Shown here piece by piece: positions 8,065-17,529 of a stretch of 64,000 nucleotides of DNA (its first letter is position 1; each line of letters starts with the position of its first letter). This DNA is from Evansella caseinilytica (GTDB lineage Bacteria; Bacillota; Bacilli; Bacillales; Salisediminibacteriaceae): positions 806,001 to 870,000 of the forward strand of contig NZ_FNPI01000001.1 of NCBI RefSeq assembly GCF_900107275.1, written 5' to 3'. A program made the position numbers and the translations under genes. The notes beneath the pieces are model-generated. The model was given only the letters and a program-made list of their open reading frames with translations. It did not search any database and was not told the origin of the DNA.

Positions 8065-10194
8065 ATGAAAAAAAATAGACGTTTTATTCAAGATTTACAA
8101 GATGCTTATGCTGCTTTCACTGAGCTGACGCTGGTCATTTTAGACTTGGACGGGAATGAATTTACAGAAGTCTCCGGCTTCACCCCGTTAACGAAACTAG
8201 GATATGAGATTTGGGGTTCCAAAGAAACGTACCAAGAATATTTCCCACCACTTCATACATTAACAAAAACCACAGTGTTCGATAATCGGATTGGATTAAA
8301 ACTCGTCGTCTCCCCAATACGGATATACGGTCAAACTGCATACTGCCTTGTTGGTGGCTATCTTCTCGGGGAGCGTCCACGTCCGCTGATTGAACAAGCT
8401 GTTAACCAGGAATATTCACATATTCCTGGTTTGGCGGAAGCCATCAAAGCATTGCCTGAACTTTCCCCGGAGGAAGTGTCGGAAAAACTGGAGAAAGTGA
8501 CGAAACTGGCAGAGCTGGCGGAAACGTTTTTGGCCTTGCAGCAGCAGCGCGAATACTCTGAGCAGCAAACATCGTTTATTTCACAAAACTTAACATCGAT
8601 GAGATGCGGAACGGCAACAGTCACTTCGTTTTTAGAAAAACTAAAGGAAGTGCATCCTGGATTGGATTTCGTCGGCACGGCATTGGCAAAAGAAAACCGG
8701 CAATATGACCTTGAAATCATTCGCGGGGAAGCTGGCGAACGCTTGACAGGACAGGAGTTGCTTACTGGAGAAAGCTTTGTGGGAACGACGGTTGCCTCCC
8801 GTCGGAGCCGTCTTTGGAAGAAGACCGGGAACGAGCTGCGAATCCAATTTTTTCACAGGCACAAATTGTATCCGAAACAATTATTCTGCATTCCGGTTTA
8901 TAACGAAAATACGATTATCGGAACATTGTTTGGCGGAACAGGAAACGAGGGAAGTATTGATCGCATGATGTTGGAACAGATGGAAGTCAATTCGCTGCTT
9001 CTAAGTACATTGCTTACTTCTCAAGCTTTACAGACGAATCTGCAGAATCATTTAATGGAGCTTTCGACATTTAACGAAATTTTTCGTGTCATCCCCACGG
9101 TAAAGGATATGAAAAGGCTTCTTTATATTCTAGTAGATGTCAGCATCAATATTATCAGAGGGCCGTTCTCATGCATCGTTTACAAGCCAGCTTCAAGCTA
9201 CGCGAAAGTCGACATTGTATCGCGGGGGCTGACGGCGACGGAAATTAACGAATACGGACATGATGTGGCGCACAGAACATTTTCAAGTCCGGAGATGGAT
9301 GTGAAAAAAATAGTTAAACGAAAAACTAACTGGGGAACGGATGTATTGGAATTTCCATTGCACTATAAGGACAAGTTTTATGGCATGTTGTGTCTCGGCA
9401 TACACCCGAAGGATGACGCGGACAAATATAAAGCTATTCTTTCAAGCCTTGCGATGGCCGGAAGCATTTCCATCCACCTTTGTCAGGGCCGGAAAGAAGA
9501 ACGAAACGAAGATAACATCGTGACATTGCTTTACGATGTAGTCAATCAACACGATCCGCAAAAGTACATGATGCTAAAAAATATTAAAAATATCGTAGAA
9601 GCATTTGCCGACTTTTTAGATGAAGATCCGTATGAACCGTTGAAAAAAGTAAGCGGGCTGGTCTGCTATGACCTTTCGTTTGTAGAAAAATACATAGATG
9701 ATCAAGAATTACTCATGATCTTGGACGGCTTCCACAAAGTGCTGAATCGCCAAAAAGCGATGAGGAGGGACAGTCAAATATTAGCACTGGCTTATCATTT
9801 CGTTGCTCATGGCGAAAATACAGCATCCGTCACAGAGCTCGTTACGGTATCGGAAGCACTCCGGCAGCAGTTTGTTTCATTTATTGATCAGCAATCGATT
9901 GTAGAGACGCACATTCCCCTTGAAACTGTCAACGCTCAGCTAGCGTGCAGCGAGGAAAAAAAGGAAGACAGCGGTCTGATCTTAAAAAATAAGCTGAACT
10001 TGTCTTCGCGTGAAATCGAAGTACTTAACTATGTTTTGAAAGGATTTAACAATCGCGAAATTGCAGATGTGCTGTATATCAGTGAGCATACGGTAAAAAA
10101 TCATATCACACGCATCCTACAAAAGCTAGAGGTCACTGACCGGGCACAAGCAATTGCGATGATTTATCAACTTGGCTACTCACCTCCTCAATAA
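8065..10194 (+). CDS. PocR-domain sensor and LuxR-type transcriptional regulator
   Basis: 709 residues. The N-terminal part (about 8-165) has the composition of a PocR ligand-binding domain (ILDLDGNEF, SPIRIYGQTAYCLVGGYLLGE). Two GAF-like segments follow (about 180-325 and 340-470), then a helical linker. The C-terminus (about 640-705) is a LuxR/GerE helix-turn-helix with LSSREIEVLNYVLKG and EHTVKNHITRILQKL. There are no membrane helices, so it is a cytosolic one-component regulator. PocR domains sense small metabolites in other proteins; the ligand here is unknown. GAGGGGC precedes the ATG. A hairpin TGTCCCCC/GGGGGACA (10201-10241) follows the stop. The targets cannot be inferred, but the next large gene is a c-di-GMP/kinase fusion. 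Confidence 0.8.
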   Translation: MKKNRRFIQDLQDAYAAFTELTLVILDLDGNEFTEVSGFTPLTKLGYEIWGSKETYQEYFPPLHTLTKTTVFDNRIGLKLVVSPIRIYGQTAYCLVGGYLLGERPRPLIEQAVNQEYSHIPGLAEAIKALPELSPEEVSEKLEKVTKLAELAETFLALQQQREYSEQQTSFISQNLTSMRCGTATVTSFLEKLKEVHPGLDFVGTALAKENRQYDLEIIRGEAGERLTGQELLTGESFVGTTVASRRSRLWKKTGNELRIQFFHRHKLYPKQLFCIPVYNENTIIGTLFGGTGNEGSIDRMMLEQMEVNSLLLSTLLTSQALQTNLQNHLMELSTFNEIFRVIPTVKDMKRLLYILVDVSINIIRGPFSCIVYKPASSYAKVDIVSRGLTATEINEYGHDVAHRTFSSPEMDVKKIVKRKTNWGTDVLEFPLHYKDKFYGMLCLGIHPKDDADKYKAILSSLAMAGSISIHLCQGRKEERNEDNIVTLLYDVVNQHDPQKYMMLKNIKNIVEAFADFLDEDPYEPLKKVSGLVCYDLSFVEKYIDDQELLMILDGFHKVLNRQKAMRRDSQILALAYHFVAHGENTASVTELVTVSEALRQQFVSFIDQQSIVETHIPLETVNAQLACSEEKKEDSGLILKNKLNLSSREIEVLNYVLKGFNNREIADVLYISEHTVKNHITRILQKLEVTDRAQAIAMIYQLGYSPPQ

Positions 10195-10498
10195 ACGGCC
10201 TGTCCCCCGGCGCGTCGGGCGTATCATGTAACAGGGGGACAAGCGCTGTTAGGAATACAGTCCTATTCTCCTGGAATTTGTCACTATTTTCATCATACTA
10301 TTAGCCTACACATATTCACCCTTCTTCGTACATGAGTCTATTTTACCATTTTTTTTTGATTTTTCTGTAGAAAAATGAGAACACAAGGTGATATACGAAA
10401 ATTATTTTTATGTGAAAAAATAAACTTAGTATTCAAAAAAAGACATGAAACAACAATAACCAACATTGCCAAAAGGAGAATTTGTCATGGAAAGGAAC

Positions 10499-10711
10499 AA
10501 TGAGTGGGATCGATGCATTCTTTTTATACCACCTATGAGTGGTTTTCTCGGAACGAGGATGACGACATTCCACCGTTGCTCACAAATGCAACCCGCCTGT
10601 GCTTCATCGAGTAAATTTGCGTTGATTAACCGCAGACGCAGGACGTGGGCAGCACTTAAGCGGAATTGGTATGCATCGAGCGGAATCATTGCCTTTTTGG
10701 ACGCGTTCTAA
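10499..10711 (-). repeat. Family A repeat, partial degenerate copy
   Basis: Matches the distal half of the copy at 33053-33460 (blocks GTGGTTTTCTCGGA, CACAAATGCAAC, GCTTCATCGAGT, CGCAGACGCAGGACG), ending in a decayed CTTTTTGGAC. An 82-residue frame with AAGGAG in front crosses it but is repeat-derived. Confidence 0.6.
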
Positions 10712-10812
10712 TCGTGTTTTTGAACATCAGCTTAGAAGTCGGCGAATAGAATACATCCACTGAAAGATCAGAGACATGATTTCCGATGTTATCAAAAGAT
10801 TCGAGGTGCAGA

Positions 10813-13617
10813 ATGAAAAGGCTGTTAAGAAGTAGGCAAACAAATACAGAGGATAATCCTAGTAAGCGAAGCGAAGCGCGAGCGGAGATACAAGTTCAGG
10901 CGTCCCATGATTTTATCGGCATCGCCGATGAAAAGGGAGTAATCATCAACCAATACCCTGCTGTCTTAAAAGTCTTTGGATACAGCCCGGAACAGTTCAT
11001 TGGTGTTAGATGTTTAGACTTTGTTTTTGAGAGCGATGTGATGAAAGCGGAACAACTGTTTGTTTCGGCGTTAAAAAATCCAGGTCGCACCGTCAGGACG
11101 GCAGTAAGAATAATGCAAGCCGACCAGCAACTTGTAAACTGTGAAGTAAGTATCACCAATCTATTGCAAAATGGCCAGGTAAAAGGTATGATGGTTCATT
11201 GCTGGGAGAGAACGGAGAAAACCTTGACTGCAAATGACCAACACCTGACTTATTTTGATTATTTAACCGATTTGCCTAATCGCTACCTGCTCGAAAGCAG
11301 GCTAGCAGAGGAACTGCTAAGAAGTGAAGCGGAAAACAGCGGACTGGCGCTGCTGATCATAGATCTTGACCGCTTTAAACTGGTTAATGCTCGAATGGGA
11401 TATCAGATCGGTGACCTGTTGTTAAAAAAAGTGGCGCAGCGGTTGTCGAACGTAGTGAACGGCAACGGGATGCTGTTCAGGTATGGCGGCGATGAGTATA
11501 TGATTCTTCTTGCCGGAGCCGACAGGAAAGCGGCTTATCATGCCGCAGAAGCGATTTGGCGTGATTTCTCGGCGCCGTTTTTCGTTGAAGACAGGGAGCT
11601 TGTAATCTCGCCGAGCATCGGTATCAGTATGTTTCCCGCAGATGGAACAACTGCTGATGAACTGATCAGGAATGCCGATGTTGCGTTGTACGAGGTAAAA
11701 AAGAATGGGAAAAATAATTGGAAATTTTATTCATCGCTGTATGATTTGGAGTACATGAATCCATTATTGATGGAGACGGAGCTTTATAAAGCCTTGGAGC
11801 AGCAGCAACTGTTGCTGCACTATCAGCCGAAAGTTAATCTGGCAACTGGAGAGATAACTGGGGTGGAGGCGCTTATCCGCTGGGAGCATCCCGTATGGGG
11901 AATCATCCCGCCGCTGGATTTTATTCCGCTTGCCGAAGCGACAGGATTAATTATTCCAATTGGCGACTGGGCGCTGGAATCTGCATGCAGGCAACTGAGA
12001 AAATGGCATCAACAAGGTTTTGACACCGTTGTCTCCGTGAACGTTTCCATGCAGCAATTGCATCAGCCTGACCTTCTGGGAAAAATCAAGCAAATACTGA
12101 AAAGAAATAAGTTGAAGCCGGAGTACTTGGAATTAGAAATCACGGAAAGCGTGACAGCGGATATTAACCAAGCCATCAGCACATTAACAGCTTTAAAGAA
12201 ATTAGGCGTCAAAATCAGCATCGACGATTTTGGAACCGGATTCAGCTCATTTACATACTTAAAGGAATTTCCCATCGACACGATCAAGATCGATCAATCC
12301 TTTCTTGAAGGAGTACCGGATAGTCCGAAAGACGAAACCATCATTAAAGCAATCCTGTCCATGGGCTGTAATTTACACGTTAACGTCATCGCAGAAGGCG
12401 TTGAAAGGAAGGAGCAGCTGATTTTTTTACAAAAGCAACATTGCAACGAGGGGCAAGGATACTTTTTCAGCAAGCCGCTCCCTCCCGAAGAGCTGGAGAA
12501 GCTGGTTCCGGAAATCCGCCAAAAAGTAATTGAATACGGCATTGATCAAAAAAAGGAAGCTGCGGAGGAGGATAACCTTGTTTTCGCTCAGCAAGCCGCT
12601 GCCTTCGTCGCGGAAAAAGGGGTCGAACTGTTCCGGATTTTTGACGGGGCCGGTGAGCTTTTGTATGTGTCCCCGTCACATGAAGCAGTGCTGGGCTATC
12701 CGCCGTCAGCTTTCATGAAGCAGCGGGAGCTGGAATTCGTTCATCCCGAGGATGCTTCACTGCTGCAAGCCGCTTTTCAACAGACGATCCGGGAAAAAAC
12801 ACCGCAGCAGTTTGAACTCCGGGAGAAAAGTGCAGCGGGAGAGTGGCTGCTCTTTGATGTGTCATTGACACCGGTCCTGGATAAAAAATGTGATGTTGAC
12901 CGTATCATTTTCACGGGAAGAGATATATCAACAAAAAGAGAAGCGGAGGAACGCTTATGGAAGTCTAAAAAGCTGGAAGTCATCGGTGAATTTGCAGCAA
13001 GCATCGCCCATGAGATCCGAACCCCGTTGACGTCTTTAAAAGGCTTCACCCATCTGTTGGAGAAAGGAATGGTGAAACAGGATTATTTTGAAGTCATTCG
13101 TTCCTCTTTTCATCAAATTGAAGATTTTCTGAAGGAATTTTTGTTTATCGCGAAGCCGCAAGCAATCACACCGGCCTTTGCTGATATCAACAGTATTTTG
13201 CGGCATGTGAAAGCTGAGCTGGAACCGGTTGCGGCAGCCAACAAGGTGAGCATTGTCATCGATGACAAGTCTGGGATCGCGGGCATCATTTGTGATGAAA
13301 CGCAAATGAGGAAAGTATTTCATCAATTGATTCGTAATGGAATTGAAGCGATCACGGACGGCGGAACCGTTAGGCTGGAAATACAGGTAGAGCAAGCGGA
13401 GCTTTTGGTCAGGGTGATTGATAACGGCGTCGGCATGAGCAGTGAGCGTATAGAAAAATTAGGTGAACCTTTCTTCAGAAATAACGAGAAAGGCGTCGGT
13501 CTCGGGCTGATGCTCTGCTACCGGATTATCTGGCAGCACAAAGGCACGATTGTTATTAACAGTCAGGAAAAGAAAGGGACGATTGTGGAGGTGCGGTTAC
13601 CGGTTTCACATGAATAA
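10813..13617 (+). CDS. PAS-GGDEF-EAL-PAS-histidine kinase fusion protein
   Basis: About 934 residues. Domains in order: PAS (about 25-135); GGDEF (about 150-305) with YGGDEY in place of GGDEF and NGNG where an RxxD inhibitory site would lie; EAL phosphodiesterase (about 320-560) with EALIRW, the NVS asparagine, LEITES, DDFGTG, TIKIDQSF and AEGVE all intact; a second PAS (about 590-700); HisKA (IAHEIRTPLTSLKGF, phospho-acceptor His); and HATPase (NGIEA, DNGVGM, GVGLGL). No membrane helix and no receiver domain. The HisKA block resembles the KinA/KinE sporulation kinases. ATG 10813 is preferred over ATG 10786 because GAGGTG precedes it. It could couple c-di-GMP hydrolysis to a phosphorelay. That link is inference; the domain string is seen directly. 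Confidence 0.9.
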   Translation: MKRLLRSRQTNTEDNPSKRSEARAEIQVQASHDFIGIADEKGVIINQYPAVLKVFGYSPEQFIGVRCLDFVFESDVMKAEQLFVSALKNPGRTVRTAVRIMQADQQLVNCEVSITNLLQNGQVKGMMVHCWERTEKTLTANDQHLTYFDYLTDLPNRYLLESRLAEELLRSEAENSGLALLIIDLDRFKLVNARMGYQIGDLLLKKVAQRLSNVVNGNGMLFRYGGDEYMILLAGADRKAAYHAAEAIWRDFSAPFFVEDRELVISPSIGISMFPADGTTADELIRNADVALYEVKKNGKNNWKFYSSLYDLEYMNPLLMETELYKALEQQQLLLHYQPKVNLATGEITGVEALIRWEHPVWGIIPPLDFIPLAEATGLIIPIGDWALESACRQLRKWHQQGFDTVVSVNVSMQQLHQPDLLGKIKQILKRNKLKPEYLELEITESVTADINQAISTLTALKKLGVKISIDDFGTGFSSFTYLKEFPIDTIKIDQSFLEGVPDSPKDETIIKAILSMGCNLHVNVIAEGVERKEQLIFLQKQHCNEGQGYFFSKPLPPEELEKLVPEIRQKVIEYGIDQKKEAAEEDNLVFAQQAAAFVAEKGVELFRIFDGAGELLYVSPSHEAVLGYPPSAFMKQRELEFVHPEDASLLQAAFQQTIREKTPQQFELREKSAAGEWLLFDVSLTPVLDKKCDVDRIIFTGRDISTKREAEERLWKSKKLEVIGEFAASIAHEIRTPLTSLKGFTHLLEKGMVKQDYFEVIRSSFHQIEDFLKEFLFIAKPQAITPAFADINSILRHVKAELEPVAAANKVSIVIDDKSGIAGIICDETQMRKVFHQLIRNGIEAITDGGTVRLEIQVEQAELLVRVIDNGVGMSSERIEKLGEPFFRNNEKGVGLGLMLCYRIIWQHKGTIVINSQEKKGTIVEVRLPVSHE

Positions 13618-13624
13618 TTCCGCG

Positions 13625-13695
13625 TTTCCAGTGCGGCACAGAGACATCACGCGACGAAGACATTCACAGACAATGTTTCCCGGACTCATTGAACA
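13625..13695 (+). repeat. Family B repeat, degenerate 3' portion
   Basis: CACAGAGACA...ACGAAGA...ATTC...TGTTTCCCGGACT followed by a decayed TTGAACATCC end, as in the better copies at 45526-45668 and 58294-58440. Confidence 0.5.
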
Positions 13696-13710
13696 TCCCA
13701 TAAAAAATTA

Positions 13711-13747
13711 AGGCTGGTAAACCGTGGAGCGGTGAACCGGTCTTTTT
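13711..13747 (+). terminator. Probable terminator after the kinase fusion
   Basis: A GGCTGGT / ACCGGTC stem with an inner ACCG/CGGT pair, followed by TTTTT. Confidence 0.45.
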
Positions 13748-14129
13748 GTATGCGAAAAAAAGGAAGCAGAAGCTTGGTTAAGTCGGCGTGACAGTTTCCA
13801 CCACTGACGGGCAGATATGAACGAATATGAAAAAAACAGTGTGCAAACTGTTCAAAATGGAATCGTTTTATTGAATCATCACACCAGACTAGTACTTTTT
13901 TGCCGGAAATATATTTTTTTGCTGCTTTTATTGACAGAAAACAAGGAAAAAGTATTATAATGTTTAACGAAAATAGCAAAAAGACCTAGATAAAATTGTA
14001 AAACATGTACGGAATATAGTCCTTTGTTCTTATTTATCTACTCCGATAATGCTGGATGGGGAAAAAACAAAGGAATCAAGAAGCACAATACCTGCTCCCC
14101 TCACGAAGACATGCATACGCAACAACGGT

Positions 14130-14426
14130 TGTTCAAAAAGGCAATGGTTCCGCACGATGCGCCCAATTCCGCCTAAGTGCTGCCCACGTCCTATGGGCAA
14201 CGGCGGAATGTCACCATCCTGGTTCCGAGAAAACCACTCACAGCCGGCCTGAAAAGAATGCATCGGCTCCACTCATTGTCTCTTCCTCTGCCAGTATGTC
14301 ACTGATGTTGATCCAAGTGCCATCGCGCGCGATGGCACAATGAGACAGTTCGCAGTTTCTCAGTGAAGAATGGCTCATTGCTTTGTACTTGTTCAAAAAG
14401 ATAAAAAACGATCATTTTGAACAAAC
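14130..14426 (+). repeat. Family A interspersed repeat, near full length
   Basis: Starts TGTTCAAAAAG (14130-14140) and ends in the hairpin GTTCAAAAAGAT...TTTTGAACAAAC. It carries a perfect 22-bp palindrome at 14317-14338 (half-site GTGCCATCGCG). It is the inverted counterpart of 33053-33460. No transposase is encoded, so it is MITE-like or RNA-like in form. Confidence 0.75.
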
Positions 14427-14542
14427 ACTTTAAAAACTACAAAGAATTGTTTGAAAGCTTGGCGATGATGCGCGAAAGCCAAATGTGGATAAAGCTGGTC
14501 TGACCGGTTCTAATTTCCTTTGATGAGATGGGTGATGATGAG

Positions 14543-16639
14543 ATGCAAAGTATTGTTTCAACAGGCAAAAATATTAACAATGCCATTCACACGGGGTTGG
14601 AAATTCTTGGAGTGTCAAAGCAGGAAGTGAATATTGAAATCCTCCGTCATGAATCAAAGGGCTTTTTCGGTATTAATGCCAAAAACGCGGTGGTGAAATT
14701 AACGAAGATTGCCGACGATTTAAAAAATGTCAAACGCAAAGCCGGAGCCACGCTAGCCGCCATGGAAGAACTGGCAACAGCGGTTGCGGAGGAAGAGCTC
14801 GTCCCGCCGCCTCCTGTCACAGATGAAAAAATCGCGGTGCGGGCAAATAGAGAGGAACTGCTGGGAGAACAAGCGAACATCGTTGGCATGGCTTGGGTAA
14901 GCGATGGTCAAATATATTACCGCTCCTCAGAAAATCAATTTCCGTTGATAACGGTAGACGGCTGCCTGGAATTGTTTAAGAACGGCCGGCCGGTAGAAGA
15001 AAAAACGACGATCGCCCGTCAAGGGGATTATTTTATGATGAAATTGGATACCGCAGAGGAAGAATCAACATGGCAGATGACAATGGATGAGCGGAAATTA
15101 CATGTTTTTCTTCGCGTTGAGCCAGGCTGGAGAAAGACGTACACCGTTCCGGATGTTGAACCGGCGAAGCACATCACCTTAAGCACAGAGGAAAAAAAGG
15201 TACCAGTCAATACCCTTACATATGAAAAAATCATCAGTGAACTTGGAACAATGGGGGTGATCCACGGCTTTAATCAGGCGGAAATTGTGAGTGCGATGCA
15301 GGCAAAAAAAGCAGGTACGTATGAAATCGCCGCTGGAATAAAGCCGAAGCCGGGCCGGCATGGCTGGGTTGAACGAACGGTTGATGTGGATATCAAGAAC
15401 GGGCTGAAAGAAAAAGCGGATGGCAGTGTGGACTTTCGCGAAATGAAAACCATACCTGCTGTTGAAAAAGGTAAGATTTTTGCTGTCGTTCACCCGCCTG
15501 TTCCCGGGGAATGCGGGTACACTGTGACAAATGAGCCGCTGCCTGCGGAACAAACCTTTCCCGTCCAACTGAAGCTTGGCAGAGGAACGATGCTCGTGGA
15601 TGACAAAATTGTGGCAACGGAATCCGGGCGGCCACATATAGAAAAACGAGGACAAACGGTGCATGTGGCGATCATGCCGAAATTGACGCTACCAGGGAAT
15701 GTCGATTTATCTACTGGAAATATCCGTTTTTTGGGCGACATTGAGGTAGCCGGGAACGTAGAAGAGGGGATGACGGTGGAGTCAGATAAGGATATCTTTG
15801 TTCGGAACACTGTTTCCAAGGCGATGTTAATTGCAAAAGGCTCGCTATCTATCGGAGGCACGGTCATTAGTTCCGCGGTTTCAGTCGGAAGCAGTAACAT
15901 CATAGAAGCAGAATTGACTCAGCAACTGGACGTTCTTCAAAAAAATATGGATCAAATCACCGCGGTTATCCGGCAGTTGATATATTCGCCCACTTACAAA
16001 GAAATGGCGTTTACCGGAGCCGGTATCCAGCCATTTCTGCGGATTTTAATAGAAAAAAAGTTTCAGCACTTTCCGCCCACAGCCAAGCGGTTTATGGATA
16101 TGGTGAAGCATACCGGCGATCGGTTGCCGGATGATGAATGGACACGAATAGCTGCAGCGATGTCCCAAATTTTTTTCACGCTGGCGAAAGAAGCAATCTC
16201 TATCGGGCAAATGGAGAGCCTGTCGCATACGATGAAAAAGCTGCTGGGAGCCAAGCAACCTGCTGTGTCATCGGAGTCAATCATGCTTGTGTCGAATGCG
16301 TTGAACAGCAATTTGTATTGCAGCGGGGATATTACGATCACAGGAAAAGGATGCGTAAATACAAAAATTTATTCCGGAGGTGTGCTAACGATTAAAGGCA
16401 CGGTTCGCGGGGGAAAAGTATTCGGCAGGCTTGGTGTCAATGTTCAAAAGGCCGGAGCGGAAATGGGTACTGCGACAGTGATTGCCGTCCCCGACGATCA
16501 GACGATTCGAATGGATACGGTGCTGGAAGGTACAACGATAAAGATAGGACAGATGAAGCATACGTTTAAAGAAACACATTTTCACCTAACGGCTTCCTTG
16601 AATAAAGAAAGGGCCCTTTGCCTGACGAAAAACGATTGA
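14543..16639 (+). CDS. DUF342 (FapA-like) protein with KhpB/Jag N-terminal domain
   Basis: About 698 residues. Residues 1-50 (MQSIVSTGKNINNAIHTGL ... ESKGFFGINAKNA) match the Jag_N module of the RNA-binding protein KhpB. The long middle and C-terminal parts match DUF342/FapA: IAAGIKPKPGRHGW, a repeated beta-rich core with NVDLSTGNIRFLGDIEVAGNVEEG, a helical insertion (about 455-570), then a return to GDITITGKGCVNTKIYSGG. FapA-type proteins are cytoplasmic beta-helix proteins linked to cell envelope or flagellar processes, with unclear biochemistry. ATG 14543 gives the family-like N-terminus with GGTGAT 6 nt upstream; ATG 14528 in the same frame is possible. No flagellar genes are adjacent. 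Confidence 0.75.
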   Translation: MQSIVSTGKNINNAIHTGLEILGVSKQEVNIEILRHESKGFFGINAKNAVVKLTKIADDLKNVKRKAGATLAAMEELATAVAEEELVPPPPVTDEKIAVRANREELLGEQANIVGMAWVSDGQIYYRSSENQFPLITVDGCLELFKNGRPVEEKTTIARQGDYFMMKLDTAEEESTWQMTMDERKLHVFLRVEPGWRKTYTVPDVEPAKHITLSTEEKKVPVNTLTYEKIISELGTMGVIHGFNQAEIVSAMQAKKAGTYEIAAGIKPKPGRHGWVERTVDVDIKNGLKEKADGSVDFREMKTIPAVEKGKIFAVVHPPVPGECGYTVTNEPLPAEQTFPVQLKLGRGTMLVDDKIVATESGRPHIEKRGQTVHVAIMPKLTLPGNVDLSTGNIRFLGDIEVAGNVEEGMTVESDKDIFVRNTVSKAMLIAKGSLSIGGTVISSAVSVGSSNIIEAELTQQLDVLQKNMDQITAVIRQLIYSPTYKEMAFTGAGIQPFLRILIEKKFQHFPPTAKRFMDMVKHTGDRLPDDEWTRIAAAMSQIFFTLAKEAISIGQMESLSHTMKKLLGAKQPAVSSESIMLVSNALNSNLYCSGDITITGKGCVNTKIYSGGVLTIKGTVRGGKVFGRLGVNVQKAGAEMGTATVIAVPDDQTIRMDTVLEGTTIKIGQMKHTFKETHFHLTASLNKERALCLTKND

Positions 16640-16688
16640 CACAAAACCAAAAGGTTTCATATAATTATTTCATGAAACCTTTTGGTTT
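16636..16688 (+). promoter_or_regulatory. Promoter with nested palindromic operator of the SRPBCC-arsR operon
   Basis: TTGACA (16636-16641), an 18-bp spacer and TATAAT (16660-16665). Two perfect 17-bp arms (16644-16660 and 16672-16688) form an inverted repeat around the -10 box. Each arm is itself a palindrome of the form AAACC-N4-GGTTT. This gives two operators flanking the -10 element, well suited to autorepression by the ArsR-type product of the second gene. Confidence 0.75.
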
Positions 16689-16714
16689 CGTAATACAACA
16701 GCTGGAGGTTGGAC

Positions 16715-17152
16715 ATGGAAAAAAATATGGATCAAACAACGTTGCCGGATATTAAGAAAACCGTTTTATTTCATGCACCGATTCAAAAGGTGTGGGAAGC
16801 CGTTTCTACCGCAGAAGGAATAGCCGCCTGGTTTATGCCGAATGATTTTCAACCGATTGTTGGTCATGAATTCACTTTACAGTCACCATTCGGACCGTCC
16901 CCGTGCAAGGTTTTGGATGTTGATCCGCCGACAAAGCTTTCTTTTTCCTGGGATAAATCAGGCTGGAAAGTTTCCTTTGAGTTAAAGGAAGTTGACGGAA
17001 AAACCGAGTTTACGCTTGTTCACTCCGGGTGGGGCCGGCCGGATGAGATTGTTCCAGGGCCGGGAGAGCCTTTGTCTGCAGTACGAAACCGTATGGAAAA
17101 CGGCTGGGAGCCAATCGTGCACGAAAAGTTGCGTGAAGTAGTGGAAAAATAA
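16715..17152 (+). CDS. SRPBCC (AHSA1-like) domain protein
   Basis: 145 residues forming one START/Bet v1-like fold. The N-terminal strand KTVLFHAPIQKVWEAVST, then IAAWFMPNDFQP, LDVDPPTKLSFSW and a C-terminal helix NGWEPIVHEKLREVVEK are typical of Activator of Hsp90 ATPase homologue 1-like proteins. Such proteins bind hydrophobic ligands in a cavity; no catalytic residues are evident. ATG 16715 is chosen over TTG 16709 because GGAGG (16704-16708) then has a 6-nt spacing. It overlaps the downstream arsR start by 1 bp, so the two form a translationally coupled pair that is widespread in Bacillaceae. Confidence 0.8.
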   Translation: MEKNMDQTTLPDIKKTVLFHAPIQKVWEAVSTAEGIAAWFMPNDFQPIVGHEFTLQSPFGPSPCKVLDVDPPTKLSFSWDKSGWKVSFELKEVDGKTEFTLVHSGWGRPDEIVPGPGEPLSAVRNRMENGWEPIVHEKLREVVEK

Positions 17153-17529
17153 TGGGAGAGAAAAATCATGATATTTTTCAGGCTATTTCCGATCCTACCC
17201 GGCGGAAAATATTAAAGCTGCTTGCAGGCAAGGAACTGTCCGTTACGGCAATAAGCGAGCATTTTCCGATGAGTCGCACGGCAGTTTCCAAGCATTTGCG
17301 GATTCTGTCGAAGTCAAAGGCCGTCATTGTTGAAAAAGTGGGCAGGGAAACGCGTTATCAACTTCAGCCGGGTGCTCTTTACGAAGTGAGAGAATGGCTT
17401 TCCTATTTTGATCAGTACTGGGACAACAAACTGGCTATACTGAAACATCTTGTGGAAAAGGAAGAAGACGCCGCTAACGATCTCACAGCTTTCAAACACA
17501 GAATGGATCAGGAAAATAATAAACGGTGA
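17152..17529 (+). CDS. ArsR/SdpR-type transcriptional repressor
   Basis: 125 residues. The winged helix-turn-helix is clear: DIFQAISDPTRRKILKLL, then the recognition helix MSRTAVSKHLRILSKSKAV and the wing VGRETRYQLQP. There are no ELCVCDL-type metal-binding cysteines, so it is not a metal sensor. It fits the SdpR-like group paired with SRPBCC proteins. The start codon overlaps the upstream stop (TAATG). The likely target is its own promoter, which has two AAACC-N4-GGTTT boxes. The signal may be a ligand of the SRPBCC partner; that is inference. Confidence 0.85.
   Translation: MGEKNHDIFQAISDPTRRKILKLLAGKELSVTAISEHFPMSRTAVSKHLRILSKSKAVIVEKVGRETRYQLQPGALYEVREWLSYFDQYWDNKLAILKHLVEKEEDAANDLTAFKHRMDQENNKR

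Noticed and set aside
10466-10711. Frame of 82 residues with a ribosome site
   Set aside because: It lies almost wholly in a family A repeat, and other copies do not keep the frame.
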